A stretch of 64,000 bases of DNA from Diplonema japonicum (lineage: Eukaryota > Euglenozoa > Diplonemea > Diplonemida > Diplonemidae), in the NCBI GenBank assembly GCA_964019335.1, contig OZ025743.1, positions 310,001-374,000 on the forward strand, written 5' to 3'. The notes under the pieces are model-generated. The model saw nothing but the letters and a program-made list of their open reading frames with translations, was not told the origin of the DNA and did not search any database. Both the position numbers and the translations under genes were made by a program. Of this stretch, positions 1-10,500 are shown in pieces; within the stretch, counting starts at the first letter, position 1; the number at the start of each line of letters is the position of its first letter.

Positions 1-2527
1 CCTCGGGACACACTTCCTCGTGGATCTTCTTCACGAGGCCCACCAGGTATTCACTTGCTTGCGTCCCGTCACTTGTTGTAAGCGTACTCACCAGAAGCAG
101 GTACTTCAAACGTTGAGAAAGGGCGTTGCACGTTGCTGCTGTCCTCACCTCTGCTCTTGTGTCCCAAGTGTCGCTGATGTTGAGAAATCCCACGATGCCC
201 TCCCCAGCTGCTGCAAATGTCTCCGTGTCGAAGCCCATTGTCTTGAGAGCGACAACACCAGAGGCCACTGCAGCAAGGTTGCCGAGAATGCTCTTCCCGA
301 TAACCCCACCCACCTTGGTGATGATCTCGTGGTCTGTTGCCGACGACGCGTGCATGAACACCTTGTACCTCTCCTTGTTCAGGCTTGTCACGAGTGCCCG
401 GAATTCATCTAGTTGTTGTCCTGCATCAGAGCCGATGCTGTCTCCTTCGTCGTACATGGCAAGCTGCACCACCAGGGAGGCCACCATACGGTACAGGTGG
501 ATGTTGTTCATCACCACGATGTCACTTGTATCACTGTCCCCCAACGACTGCCGCAGCGCCCTCAGAAGCTCACACACAGCCACCAACATGTACTCTGCCG
601 CAAGCTTGCTGCCCCACTGAACCTCGAGCAGTGACGAGAGCTTCACCTCGTTCAGCTTGAACCACTTCACGAAGGTCTGCAATCTTGCAACCCTGTCCCT
701 TGCCTCCGCGCACTGCGCTACATCTTTTGCCCGGCTCTCCAACCCCCTGAGGAAGGACAGGGTGTCCTTCGTGATGTCTTGCAATCCGTTTCGCGCGGGG
801 AGCTGGGGCCCTGCACTGAGGACGGCATCGGGGAGAAGTCCGATTGTGGCCAGCACAGCCAGATTGTGTTTGTACAGCTCGAGTGCATGCTGAGACATGT
901 TTGCCACCTGTGGGTCTGGGTAGGCACCAACCTCGTCCTGCAGTTTCGCGTTGTCGGCGTTGTACTGAGCCTCTGCTTTGATATCTTCTTCGTTTTCTAA
1001 TGTAAATCTGCACTCAGTCTCATTCAGTGGCACCTCCTCTTTGCACCCAGTCCCCTTCAGCAGTATGTTCAAATAGTACTCCGTGTGTCTGAAGGCCTTC
1101 ATCTGCGAAACGAGCAACGCCCCTTCTCCGTCGCTCCTCACAGTGTCCAACACCTCACGGCCCATCATCTCTGCTAGATTGCCGTCCAGCTCCCCGCTCT
1201 CGATCACCTCGTAGCAGGCAAGAACTGCCCTGTGCCGTATCTTCGCGCTGTTCGCACCGATTGTCCCCAGGAGTGCCGCCACCGTCTCTCTCACACCAAT
1301 CGCTGTCCTCTTTTTCGCCTCCTCGTTCAGGTCGGGGCTTCTCCCCTCTGCCAGCAGTGTTGTCAGTCTGCCAGGTGTCACGCGGCCACGCTTCAGGAGA
1401 TTCACCAAACACGTCACCATCGTCTCCCTCATCTGACCGGGGAACCGCGTGACCCCTTGCTGTTCCCCCAGCATTGGAAGCCTGTGGTACAGAACCCCGT
1501 TGCTGTGTACAAGGCTCTCCTCCCCTGCCTTGTTGCTTGGCTTCGAGACCACGACACGGGAAAACACCAGGAGGTCAGCAAGGGTCCCCGCCCACAAGGA
1601 CGCAGGAAGGGAGAGACTCGTTCCCTCGGGACACACTTGTCCGTGGATCTTCTTCACGAGGCTCACCAGGTGCACGTCAAGAGTAGGTGCTTGCGTCCCG
1701 TCACTTGTTGTAAGCGTACTCACCAGAAGCAGGTACTTCAGACGTTGAGAAAGTGCGTTGCACGTTGCTGCTGTCCTCACCTCTGCTCTTGTGTCCCAAG
1801 TGTCGCTGATGTTGAGAAATCCCACGATGCCCTCCCCAGCTGCTGCAAATGTCTCCGTGTCGAGAGCGACAACACCAGAGGCCACTGCAGCAAGGTTGCC
1901 GAGAATGCTCTTCCCGATAACCCCACCCACCTTGGTGATGATCTCGTGGTCTGTTGCCGACGACGCGTGCATGAACACCTTGTACCTCTCCTTGTTCAGG
2001 CTTGTCACGAGTGTCCGGAAGTCATCCAGTTGTTGTCCTGCATCAGAGCCGATGCTGTCTCCTTCGTCGTACATGGCAAGCTGCACCACCAGGGAGGCCA
2101 CCATACGGTACAGGTGGATGTTGTTCATCACTACGATGTCACTTGTGTTGCCCTCCGCACTGTCTTCCAGTGACTGTCGCAGCGTTCTCATAAGCTCGCA
2201 TGCAGAAAGGAGCAGGTGGTCCCGCGTTTTGTTTGTAGGCTTCTCATTGTTTACAGACTCAAGAAGTGTCGAGAGCTTCACCTCGCTCAGCCTGAGCCAC
2301 TCCACGTAAGCTGGCGCCCTTTCCGTCTTCATGAACCGCTTCACAGTTTTTCCTTTCTTCTGCAATGCGATGAGGAATGAGAGCCCATCTTCTGCTGCCG
2401 TCTGCTTGATAGTGGGAGCATGCCAGAAGTTCATCTGACCTGGTGTTGGTGTTGATGACGTGGTTAATGAAAAAAGAAAGACAGAAAACAAATGAACAAG
2501 TCGTAAAGCCGCTACGACTTGAACCAT
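1..2527 (-). CDS. Secreted protein with large internal repeats (3' end outside window)
   Basis: An open frame runs from an ATG at 2527-2525 to the left edge without a stop (about 842 codons). The start was chosen because it gives an N-terminal signal-peptide pattern: a short basic start, a hydrophobic stretch with VHLFSVFLFSL, then a small-residue region. A later in-frame ATG lies at 2434. The rest looks helical and soluble, with no recognised domain or motif. The protein is internally repetitive: the DNA at about 1-660 and 1625-2310 is nearly identical, giving a unit of roughly 540 residues. Both copies contain DIVVMNNIHLYRMVASLVVQ, and small in-frame indels separate them. It is probably a secreted or surface protein of unknown function. 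Near-identity at DNA level suggests recent duplication or gene conversion. Confidence 0.75.
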   Translation of the reverse strand, partial: MVQVVAALRLVHLFSVFLFSLTTSSTPTPGQMNFWHAPTIKQTAAEDGLSFLIALQKKGKTVKRFMKTERAPAYVEWLRLSEVKLSTLLESVNNEKPTNKTRDHLLLSACELMRTLRQSLEDSAEGNTSDIVVMNNIHLYRMVASLVVQLAMYDEGDSIGSDAGQQLDDFRTLVTSLNKERYKVFMHASSATDHEIITKVGGVIGKSILGNLAAVASGVVALDTETFAAAGEGIVGFLNISDTWDTRAEVRTAATCNALSQRLKYLLLVSTLTTSDGTQAPTLDVHLVSLVKKIHGQVCPEGTSLSLPASLWAGTLADLLVFSRVVVSKPSNKAGEESLVHSNGVLYHRLPMLGEQQGVTRFPGQMRETMVTCLVNLLKRGRVTPGRLTTLLAEGRSPDLNEEAKKRTAIGVRETVAALLGTIGANSAKIRHRAVLACYEVIESGELDGNLAEMMGREVLDTVRSDGEGALLVSQMKAFRHTEYYLNILLKGTGCKEEVPLNETECRFTLENEEDIKAEAQYNADNAKLQDEVGAYPDPQVANMSQHALELYKHNLAVLATIGLLPDAVLSAGPQLPARNGLQDITKDTLSFLRGLESRAKDVAQCAEARDRVARLQTFVKWFKLNEVKLSSLLEVQWGSKLAAEYMLVAVCELLRALRQSLGDSDTSDIVVMNNIHLYRMVASLVVQLAMYDEGDSIGSDAGQQLDEFRALVTSLNKERYKVFMHASSATDHEIITKVGGVIGKSILGNLAAVASGVVALKTMGFDTETFAAAGEGIVGFLNISDTWDTRAEVRTAATCNALSQRLKYLLLVSTLTTSDGTQASEYLVGLVKKIHEEVCPE

Positions 2528-2844
2528 TAAAGGAAACGAAGCGCTAGATATCTCATAAGTTCCGCGATTTATTTCGATAAATTTTTGATAAATCTTCCAG
2601 TTTTCAAAAGGAAACACCCCATGGTGCTTAGGAAGTCACCAGAATTTATCCCAATCTTTGTTCGTCCTTTCTTCAGTTTTTTGCCTGCGGTGCCAACGAG
2701 GCTGCCATGGCTGAGTTTGTGGGAACCAGCGGCCCCCTCTCCATTGCTGTGGATGCCACGAAGTGCATTTTCTACGTACTGATGTCTGCACCAAGCACAC
2801 GGCACATCGTCGCCATGACCGGATCATGCGTGTGCCCTGGTAGC

Positions 2845-3540
2845 ACTATGTTGAGAAGTGTTGGAGAAGACCTTGGTATGCGTTCTTTTTCTTTCAATCG
2901 ATTGTTATCGACGGCACTGGTCAAGCGACTGGCACCTTCCGAAGAAGGGCCTCCCACGTCCGCCGGGTTGAGCAGAGGATGCCCCGGTCTGATCATGTCG
3001 CATTATAATATATTTCTCATCTTCTAGAAGAAAATGAGATTTTTGCCCTCGTAGCTCGCCTGTACTGTTGCCGTCTCTCGACGTCACCCTTCGCCTTCCA
3101 CCCTTCCGAGTCAAGCTTGGCCATGATCCACGTGTTGTCGAAATCGAGGATGAGGGCGAACCGGACAAACCGCATGTGATCCCCGAGCTCCTCCGCGGTT
3201 TTAGGCTCCTCGCCGAGTACGTGCCTGCATACTCGTATCATGGCTTCTGGAGTCCACTCCCTCTCCCCTTCGACGACCCCGGCCGTCGCTAGTTTTGTGT
3301 GCGAGAGTTTGTCCTCCGCATTATGTCGAGAAGTGTTGGAGAAGACCGTGTCGCTATCTCGGTCCCCACAGTGCGTCCGTCACCGCTACATAGTTCTTGT
3401 TCCCAACCAGTTGCACTTGGACCTCTCTGCTGGTGTTGACGTCATACAAGCACAAAGCAGTGCGCTCCCTTTTAGTAGGTGGCGTGTCGACATTGCCATT
3501 ACCCCTTTTTTCTCAATGACACTGAAGGATATTTAAAGTC
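2845..3540 (-). pseudogene. Decayed coding fragments, family not recognised
   Basis: On the minus strand a protein-like stretch reads through about 3475-3352 (YDVNTSREVQVQLVGNKNYV, then a stop after ALWGPR). It resumes in another frame from about 3350 to 3017 (MIRVCRHVLGEEPKTAEELG and LILDFDNTWIMAKLDSEG). Composition and codon use look coding, but the frame is broken, so this is probably a dead gene or transposon piece. A direct repeat of about 30 bp (GAGAAGTGTTGGAGAAGACC core) occurs at 2845-2876 and 3319-3352. A similar-looking orphan fragment lies at 51992-52440, but I could not show that they are related. Confidence 0.4.
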
Positions 3541-3748
3541 GCAAGTATAAATATATGCACATCACACGGGAAGGATATTTACATGCTATCTGAAGATAAT
3601 GTGTATGCGGGCTTCTCAGCGCTATGCTCGAACACCTCAGCCCTGCCTGAGGTGTGGCTGCCTCGGGAATGAGGCCTGGCAAATTATCAATGTCAACCCT
3701 TTCTTTTTTGATCGCGTTATCGGGGTGTGGTCATGTTCATTCGGGGGG

Positions 3749-4191
3749 TAGGGGGGGTCATATGGTCCTTAAAAAGGGCCACTTTTTGCCCTTTTTCAGG
3801 CTCTTCGCCAAGGGCATTTTTTGGGCCCTTAAGAAAACTGTAACCACAAAAGTGCCCACAAATCACCCAAACCCCCGTTTCCCGATGGTTTCCCCCAGAA
3901 GTGCCCAGAATCATGTTCTAATTTGGGGGGCCCCCGTTTGGTACTTTCCCTATGTAATCCTAGGGAACATAAAATAGGGGCCCCTAGGATTACATAGGGA
4001 AAGTACCAAACGGGGGCCCCAAAATTAGAACATGATTCTGGGCACTTCTGGGGCCGGAAACCATCGGGAAACGGGGGTTTGGGTGATTTGTGGGCACTTT
4101 TGGGGTGGTTACAGTTTTTTTAAGGGCCCAAAATGCCCTTGGCGAAGAGCCTGAAAAAGGGCAAATAACGACCCCCTTATGACCCCCCCCT
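3749..4191. mobile_element. Foldback (palindromic) element, about 440 bp
   Basis: The arms at about 3749-3968 and 3976-4191 are nearly perfect reverse complements, separated by only a few bases near 3970. Termini read TAGGGGGGGTCATA on the left and its complement on the right. The arms differ by a few substitutions and short indels. There is no coding capacity. The structure fits a foldback or MITE-like non-autonomous DNA transposon, or a palindrome made by inverted duplication. Confidence 0.8.
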
Positions 4192-4368
4192 AGGGCTATG
4201 CTGGCAGGAAACGTGGAAACGTTTCCGTTTCCATACTTTTCAAAATTCTTATGGAAACGGCTTCCTTCTTAAGGAAACATAAGGAAACGTTTCCGTTTCC
4301 GTTTCCGTTTCCCTTTTTTTCAAAAAATGCATGGAAACGCGTTTCCATGCCAGCATAGCCCTAGGGGG
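4189..4368. mobile_element. Small MITE-like element with terminal inverted repeats
   Basis: A 17-bp inverted repeat, CTAGGGCTATGCTGGCA, lies at about 4190-4207, with its complement at about 4347-4364. They enclose about 140 bp built of GGAAAC/GTTTCC arrays that also fold back. The element abuts or overlaps the end of the preceding foldback element at a shared CCTAGG. No ORF. It looks like a non-autonomous DNA transposon nested in or beside the first element. Confidence 0.7.
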
Positions 4369-4397
4369 GGGGGGTCTTTGTTCCCTGCCGTTCTGTG

Positions 4398-7358
4398 TCA
4401 TGTCACACCGTCGCTGAGAGCCTTGTTCGCATTAGCTTTACCTTCCGTGATGAGGACCTGCAATGCTTCGGTATGTCCTTTTTTAGTTGCCACGTCACAC
4501 GGGGTATAACCGTCCTTTCGGGCCTTGTTCACATCTGCTCCTCCTTCGGTGATGAGGATATGTAATGTGTCGGTGTGTCCGTTCTGAGATGCAATGTAAC
4601 ACGGGGTAGTACCGTCGTTGTTGGCCTTGTTCACATCTGCTCCTCCTTCAGTGATGAGGATACGTAATGTGTCGGTGTGTCCCTTCTGAGATGCAATGTA
4701 ACACGGGGTAGTACCGTTGTTGTTGGCCTTGTTCACATCTGCTCCTCCTTCAGTGATGAGGATACGTAATGCGTCGGTGTGTCCGTTCTGAGATGCAATG
4801 TAACACGAGGTATAACCGTTCTTGTCGGCCTTGTTCACATCTGCTCCTCCTTCAGTGATGAGGATACGTAATGTGTCGGTGTACCCGTTCTCAGATGCAA
4901 TGTGACACGAGGTATGACCGTTCTTGTCGGCCTTGTTCACATCTGCCCCTTCAGTGATGAGGATGCGTAATGTGTCGGTGTGCCCGTTCTGAGATGCAAT
5001 GTAACACGGGGTAGTACCGTCCCTGTCGGTCTTGTTCACATCTGCTCCTCCTTCAGTGATGAGGGTGCGTAATACGTTGGTGTGTCCGCCTTGAGCCGCC
5101 ATGAAACACGGGGTAATGCCATCTGTTGTTCTGGCCTTGTTCACATCAGCCTTTCCTTTCGTGATGAGGATGCGTAACGTGTCGGCTTGTCCGATCAAAG
5201 CCGCCACGGAACACGGGGTAGTACCATTCTTGTTGGCCTTGTTCACATCTGCTTTTCCTTCAGTGATGAGGACGCCCAATGCATCGGTGTGTCCCCATTC
5301 AGCCGCCAGGTAACACGGGGTCTTTTCCAAGTCGTTGTCGGCCTTGTTCACATCGACTTCTCCTTCAGTGATGAGGACACGCAATGCTTCGGTGTGTCCA
5401 TTGCGAGCCGCTTTCAAACACGGGGTAAGACCTTTCTTGTCGACCTTGTTCGCATCTGCCTTTCCTTCAGTGATGAGGATCCGCAAAGCGTCCACGCAGT
5501 CGTGTTCAGCGGCGACAGAGCACGCAGTGCTGCCAAACGCATCCACCGTATCCACCGCCAGCCTCCCAGAGAGGAGGACATCCTTCAGAAGGTCAGCACG
5601 ATTCCTTGCCGCCGCCGCATGAAGCACTGTCCACCCTTCCCGAGGTCCCTCTTCCTTGTGCACTCCCCAGAACCTGTCGCCAAGTGCCTCCACCACCTTG
5701 TCGAACACAGCCCGCTTGCAAGCACACGCAAGAAGCCCGACACCTGCTGTCTGCAGCTCGTCTCCTACGCCTCTGAGGTCAGCTCCCTTGCTCAGCAGCA
5801 CCGCCGCACTGTTGTCGTGGCTGCCGTTCTTGTTCACCCGCAACACTGCCGCGAGCGAAGCATTCAGGGCCTCAGAGTGACCTGCGGGTCCCAGGTTGGC
5901 ACAGCACAGCGACACCACCTGCTCGTTGTGCTCCAACTCTGCAGCCACCTCCAGCAGTGTCTTCCCGTCCACAACAGGCATTTCCGTGCTGGGTGGGTAG
6001 AAAACCCACTTTCCCTCGCGTGTCACCGGATGGACCTCAAAACGATTTTCAGCCAACACAACCTTCGTCTTGATGGTATCGAGGAGCCGTGCATTGCGAA
6101 CCTGCTCCACCTGTGTCATGATGTCGGCAAGCCTGCCCCAGTGATCGAAGTCCATTTCCTGAAGCTCCACCACCACCACGCGACGCAGGCTTGTGTCCAG
6201 CGCCACCTCCAGCAGACGCATCACACCAACATCAGGGCGCCCCACCACCCGGAACTGGGTGTTCGCTGCGATCAGAACTTCCTGTTCCTCGGGGAAGCGG
6301 CTGAACTGAGCGATGCTCCGACCCGTCTGCACCCGAAGAACGAGGATCGTCCCCTGAACCTCTTCATCTCCACCACCAACACCGTCACCCTTCCCAAGGA
6401 AGTCCTTCACCACCCCCGGATCCTCGCTTGCACTCGTGGGGTGAGGCATCGTCACCACCGCCCCCACAGAGTACAGCGACTCGCTCACCCGGAAGTCCAT
6501 CGCACGGAACACGGTCCCTGCGTACTTCGGCTGCGACACCATTGCTCGGTGCAGGGAATAGGCGAAGTCCTTCATCGGCTCGTAGCGCTGTCGCTCCCCA
6601 CGGAACGCCACCTCACGCATCGCCGCGTTCACCTCATAGCACAAGGGGCTCTCCAGTGTGTACAGCCGAAGGTACGGCTCCGACTTCCCTTCCACCTGCT
6701 GCACCGCCCACTCCGCAGTCATCTTCTGGAACACCCCACCAGCAGCCCGCTGAGCCGCTTTCAGTTTCACACACTTCGAGAGGTGCCGCTCCTTGCTCCC
6801 AGCGTTCAGAGCAGTCCCACACGCAGCGCACGTCACATACTTCTCGCACTCCGCCCCCATCGCAGCCTCCACAGTCGCCAGCATCGGCCTCGCACACGAC
6901 GCACCACCCTCGAAGAACTCGCTCCACCCTCGGTCCACGTCGATCTCGCCGAGCCCGTCGCTGTACCGGCTCACCCCTCCCTTCTTCACCACCCCTCCAG
7001 CCACCTTGAACGCCTTCACAGCCTTCTGCAGTTCTTTCCGCCCCTCCGACACCAGCGATAACACGCAGTCCCCCACACCGCGCTCCTCGCTTCGCTTCAG
7101 GAGCTTCTGCATCACAGCAATCACGCTGTGGCACAGGGCGTCGTGCCACCTCCCAAACGCCGCCTCCAGCTCCCTTCGTGTTGTCTCCACGGGCGTGCCG
7201 GCGGTGGTGCTGGTGGTGGTAGTAGCCGCACTGTTCTCCAACTGTCCACGCAGCTGCTCCACCGCTTCCCACGCTGTCCTCACAGCTCCCTCTCCTGCTG
7301 GAGGAGGCGACGACAGGGCCTTCGCAGCCTGCACACCAGATCCCGCAGTCGTTGCCAT
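4398..7358 (-). CDS. Zinc finger - mono-ADP-ribosyltransferase - ankyrin repeat protein
   Basis: 986 residues. A C2HC zinc-finger-like motif lies at residues 177-196 (C177, C180, H192, C196). It is followed at about 225-375 by what looks like an arginine-type mono-ADP-ribosyltransferase fold: a conserved Arg in VFRAMDF (R285), the Ser/Thr strand TSAS (308-311), and the FPEEQEVL segment carrying the E-Q-E (ExE) catalytic signature at E358/E360. From about residue 570 to the end come roughly a dozen ankyrin repeats with the core GHTDTLRILITEGGADVNKA. Family knowledge: R-S-ExE enzymes transfer ADP-ribose from NAD to arginine. The substrate here is unknown; the ankyrin tail probably selects it. 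The start at 7358 follows a CACACAG possible trans-splice acceptor. There is no signal peptide, so the protein is probably cytosolic. The ankyrin repeats are very similar to one another, suggesting recent expansion. Confidence 0.8.
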   Translation of the reverse strand: MATTAGSGVQAAKALSSPPPAGEGAVRTAWEAVEQLRGQLENSAATTTTSTTAGTPVETTRRELEAAFGRWHDALCHSVIAVMQKLLKRSEERGVGDCVLSLVSEGRKELQKAVKAFKVAGGVVKKGGVSRYSDGLGEIDVDRGWSEFFEGGASCARPMLATVEAAMGAECEKYVTCAACGTALNAGSKERHLSKCVKLKAAQRAAGGVFQKMTAEWAVQQVEGKSEPYLRLYTLESPLCYEVNAAMREVAFRGERQRYEPMKDFAYSLHRAMVSQPKYAGTVFRAMDFRVSESLYSVGAVVTMPHPTSASEDPGVVKDFLGKGDGVGGGDEEVQGTILVLRVQTGRSIAQFSRFPEEQEVLIAANTQFRVVGRPDVGVMRLLEVALDTSLRRVVVVELQEMDFDHWGRLADIMTQVEQVRNARLLDTIKTKVVLAENRFEVHPVTREGKWVFYPPSTEMPVVDGKTLLEVAAELEHNEQVVSLCCANLGPAGHSEALNASLAAVLRVNKNGSHDNSAAVLLSKGADLRGVGDELQTAGVGLLACACKRAVFDKVVEALGDRFWGVHKEEGPREGWTVLHAAAARNRADLLKDVLLSGRLAVDTVDAFGSTACSVAAEHDCVDALRILITEGKADANKVDKKGLTPCLKAARNGHTEALRVLITEGEVDVNKADNDLEKTPCYLAAEWGHTDALGVLITEGKADVNKANKNGTTPCSVAALIGQADTLRILITKGKADVNKARTTDGITPCFMAAQGGHTNVLRTLITEGGADVNKTDRDGTTPCYIASQNGHTDTLRILITEGADVNKADKNGHTSCHIASENGYTDTLRILITEGGADVNKADKNGYTSCYIASQNGHTDALRILITEGGADVNKANNNGTTPCYIASQKGHTDTLRILITEGGADVNKANNDGTTPCYIASQNGHTDTLHILITEGGADVNKARKDGYTPCDVATKKGHTEALQVLITEGKANANKALSDGVT

Positions 7359-7506
7359 GGTTTTCTTCTTTTTTTTCTCGTGTTATTCTGTGTGGGTGTG
7401 TGTGTGGAGATGGGGTGAGGGTTTATGTAAACCACGAGCACAAGTTATTACTGACGAATATAAATAAAGTGTAACTGGTTCCCCCTACCTACCCCCCTTC
7501 CCCCCC

Positions 7507-10500
7507 TCACCCATGACCCTTGACCCCTTCGCGAAAGCGTTGGAGAGCCTGGGGACGCATGTCCTGGACCTCCTTGTGGTTCCTCAGCGTAGTGTTCACG
7601 ATGCAGCCGCCTACCGAGTCCTTGGAACACATCGGGTAGGCACAGACATCGCATAAGAACACCCCGCCGTGTTCCTTGAGAGAGGTGAGGAGCTGTGGAC
7701 TGAGAGGTGTTGTGGTAACTGCAAGGCTCCACGGCTCAGAGAACGCGTAAAAGGAAGCAACCTGTGCCAGGTGTGGGAGCCACACCGAGGGAGGCTCCAC
7801 CATCATCGGGCACGGGGTCTTTGACTGGCGCGGGATGGAGACAGCCCCACAAGGACAACAACACCATGAAGGGGTGTGGCGGTGGGGGCGGGGCAGAGCC
7901 TGCTTGCTCACCGCACAGCCACCGCTGCCGCTACCGAGGAAGTCCAAGAAGTAGAGAAGCGTCAGGAAGTGAGGCCTGCTATCGTACTGCCGCATCAGCG
8001 GCACAAGCTCGGGAAACCTCCAAAAGTACAACGAGGCCCGCAGCCCCTCCATCCCGTACACCACCACCAAATAAAGCACAGCGATGCACAAGGGACGGTC
8101 CCCCTGCCCAATGATGAGCACTTTGGAACCTTGCCTCAGGCACTTCTTCCGGATCGTCTGCAGAGTGTTCACAAGTGCTTCCCTGACAGGCTTGCAGGTT
8201 GGCGTTGAAGGTTTCGGGACGGAACAACGCACAACAGGAAGGGATCCTGTGGGGGTGATGCTCGAGGCTAGAGCAGAACCGAGATAATCTACCGCCTCAG
8301 GCTCGACACCCGGCAGGCTGCCTTTCAAGAGGCTGACGTGGTATGTGAACTTTATGTCAGGTATCGCCGCCTGCTTGCTGCCGGGGGAAACGTTGGTAAC
8401 GTAGAGGTTGGGGGCCACCTCCAGAGGGTTCACTGTAGTGGTTTCGTCGGTGGCAGGGTCAGTGGAGTGCACGCCTGTCCCCGACCGAGGGGCCAACCAC
8501 CGCAAATCGGACAACGTGACGGACGAAGACCTTATGCGCGTGATCTTGTCCCTCTCCCGAGGTGCTGCTGCTGCTGCTGCTGCGCCATGCAGGACGTTGC
8601 CCGAGGCCACCACAGAGCAGGAGGATGGGAACTCCATCCGCTTGATGTCGGATACAGTAGGCCTCGAGCAAGGGTCGCGCACAAGATGCATTTTGAGGTA
8701 CTTTGGAAAAGCCTTTCCGGCCCTCTCCAGGCACTCTTCCGCTTCAGCAGTCAGGATGCTCGTCCCGGGGTCCGTCAGCAGCGAGAAGAATTCACCGAAG
8801 TTTTCCGGATCGAAGAGATACTTCCCCGACACCACCTCGTAGAGCATGCAGCCTAGGCCCCAGACGTCGATTTTCTCGCTCGGGAAAGCATCGTTCAGCC
8901 GCCGCCTGTCGTAGTCCTTGTGGTACGTCCTCACAACCTCTGGGGGGCGGATGCACTCCGTGCCCCTTGCACGCTTCCGGAATCTTTCACCTTCAGTTGT
9001 GTACAGGGCCTCCCCGAAGTCGGCAAGGCAGATGGACACCTCCGAGGACAGGAGAATGTTGCCGCACTTGATGTCAAAGTGGATCACAGACTTCTTGTGG
9101 ATGTACTCAACCGCGTCCAGGGCCTGCAGGTACATCTCTCTCAGGTTCTTCGGAACACCGTGCGTGGCTCTGTATGCCTTTAGGGAGATCGGCCAGAGAG
9201 GGGTCACGATGGTGAAGGAATAAGTCTCGTCGAGACCGAAGTCGAGGAGCTCCAGGACAAGCCCCCCGGAGTCCTTCAGGTCTGTCATGATGGCTACTTC
9301 GCTGACGAGATCTGGTACGTTGTCGCCGCCGGTCGGGATTTGCTTTACTGCAACGATTGTGGCGCCCTTCGAACCCACCGCCTCGCACATAGCCACGGAC
9401 CCGAACCCGCCGCAGCCAGCCTTCCCACGTGTCTTGAACCATCTCCCATTCCCCGCACCGTTGTACAACGCTTTGAGGAGGATCTCCGCACGGTCCCGCA
9501 CCCTATTCCCGAGCTTTTTCAACGCTTTCAACACCATGCACACAACCCTGTCGTTCTCAGGATGGTTCAGATGCTCGGCAAGCACCCCGAAGGTCTCCCG
9601 ACCGTACCTCGAGTCAACGGCTCCCTTGGGGTCGGGGTCGACTACGATGACGAGAATCGTGAGCACCACCCACTTGTGCACCTTCGTGTGCGTGTAGAGG
9701 GGCCGCAGGGACTTCTCGTAGTCTCTGTACGCGTCCGGGTCGGACAGAACTTCTTGAGAAAGTGCTGCATCTCTGTTCTTCTGTTTCTTCATTGCAGCAG
9801 CAGCAGCAGGCACTGCTGCTTTTCGAACGGACGAAGGTGCCGATAGTGCGGACATCATCATGGGCGGGGTAACACCCCATGACGATGCAGCAGCATTCCG
9901 CAGCTGCAGCACAGGAATCAACGGCTTGTTCTTGCCCACCGACAACGGCAGCGGCAGCGGCAGCGGCGGCAGAGTGGTCGACGACGGGGTCGCCACATTG
10001 ACGTCCGGCTCCTCAGCCTCCTCTTCCACGAGGCACGTGCGGCGATCTTCGCTTGTTGACTCCAAGCACACCTCTTCTAGCAAGATGCCAAGAAGCCCCA
10101 GCTGACCCACCTTCGTCTTCACATACCCACCGCGGCAGAGCATCACGGCAAGGCACTTCAAATGCATTCGGCACAGTTTTTCATTCGAGTAAACTGCATC
10201 ACCCCCACCAAGGTAACTATTGTGATACATTTGCAGTGAGGCGACAAAGTGCAGCCTGGCATAGCTCGCGGTGGCGGACTTGTCGCACAAGGGGGTGGGG
10301 CTCTTCGAAGCCAGGAGAGCGAGGACAAGCTTCAACAGGGTAATCTTCACGCGTGTGAAGGAGAACAAATCAGAGTGCACCAGCCACAGTGGAACGAGGC
10401 CTACGTAAGGCGAGACGAGAAAATCCAAGCTTTTCAGGTTGGGGCGACTGGACTGGTCGGCTGACTTCACGTAGGCCAACCAAAACTCGCAAAGTACCTC

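Noticed and set aside
1232-2173. Plus-strand frame of 313 residues with Cys-rich repeats
   Set aside because: The minus strand holds a continuous frame with a signal peptide through the whole region, and the duplication is explained there.
5187-7061. 624-residue plus-strand open frame opposite the ART-ankyrin gene
   Set aside because: Shadow of the minus-strand gene: His/Arg/Leu-rich, no domain, repeats mirror the ankyrin units.
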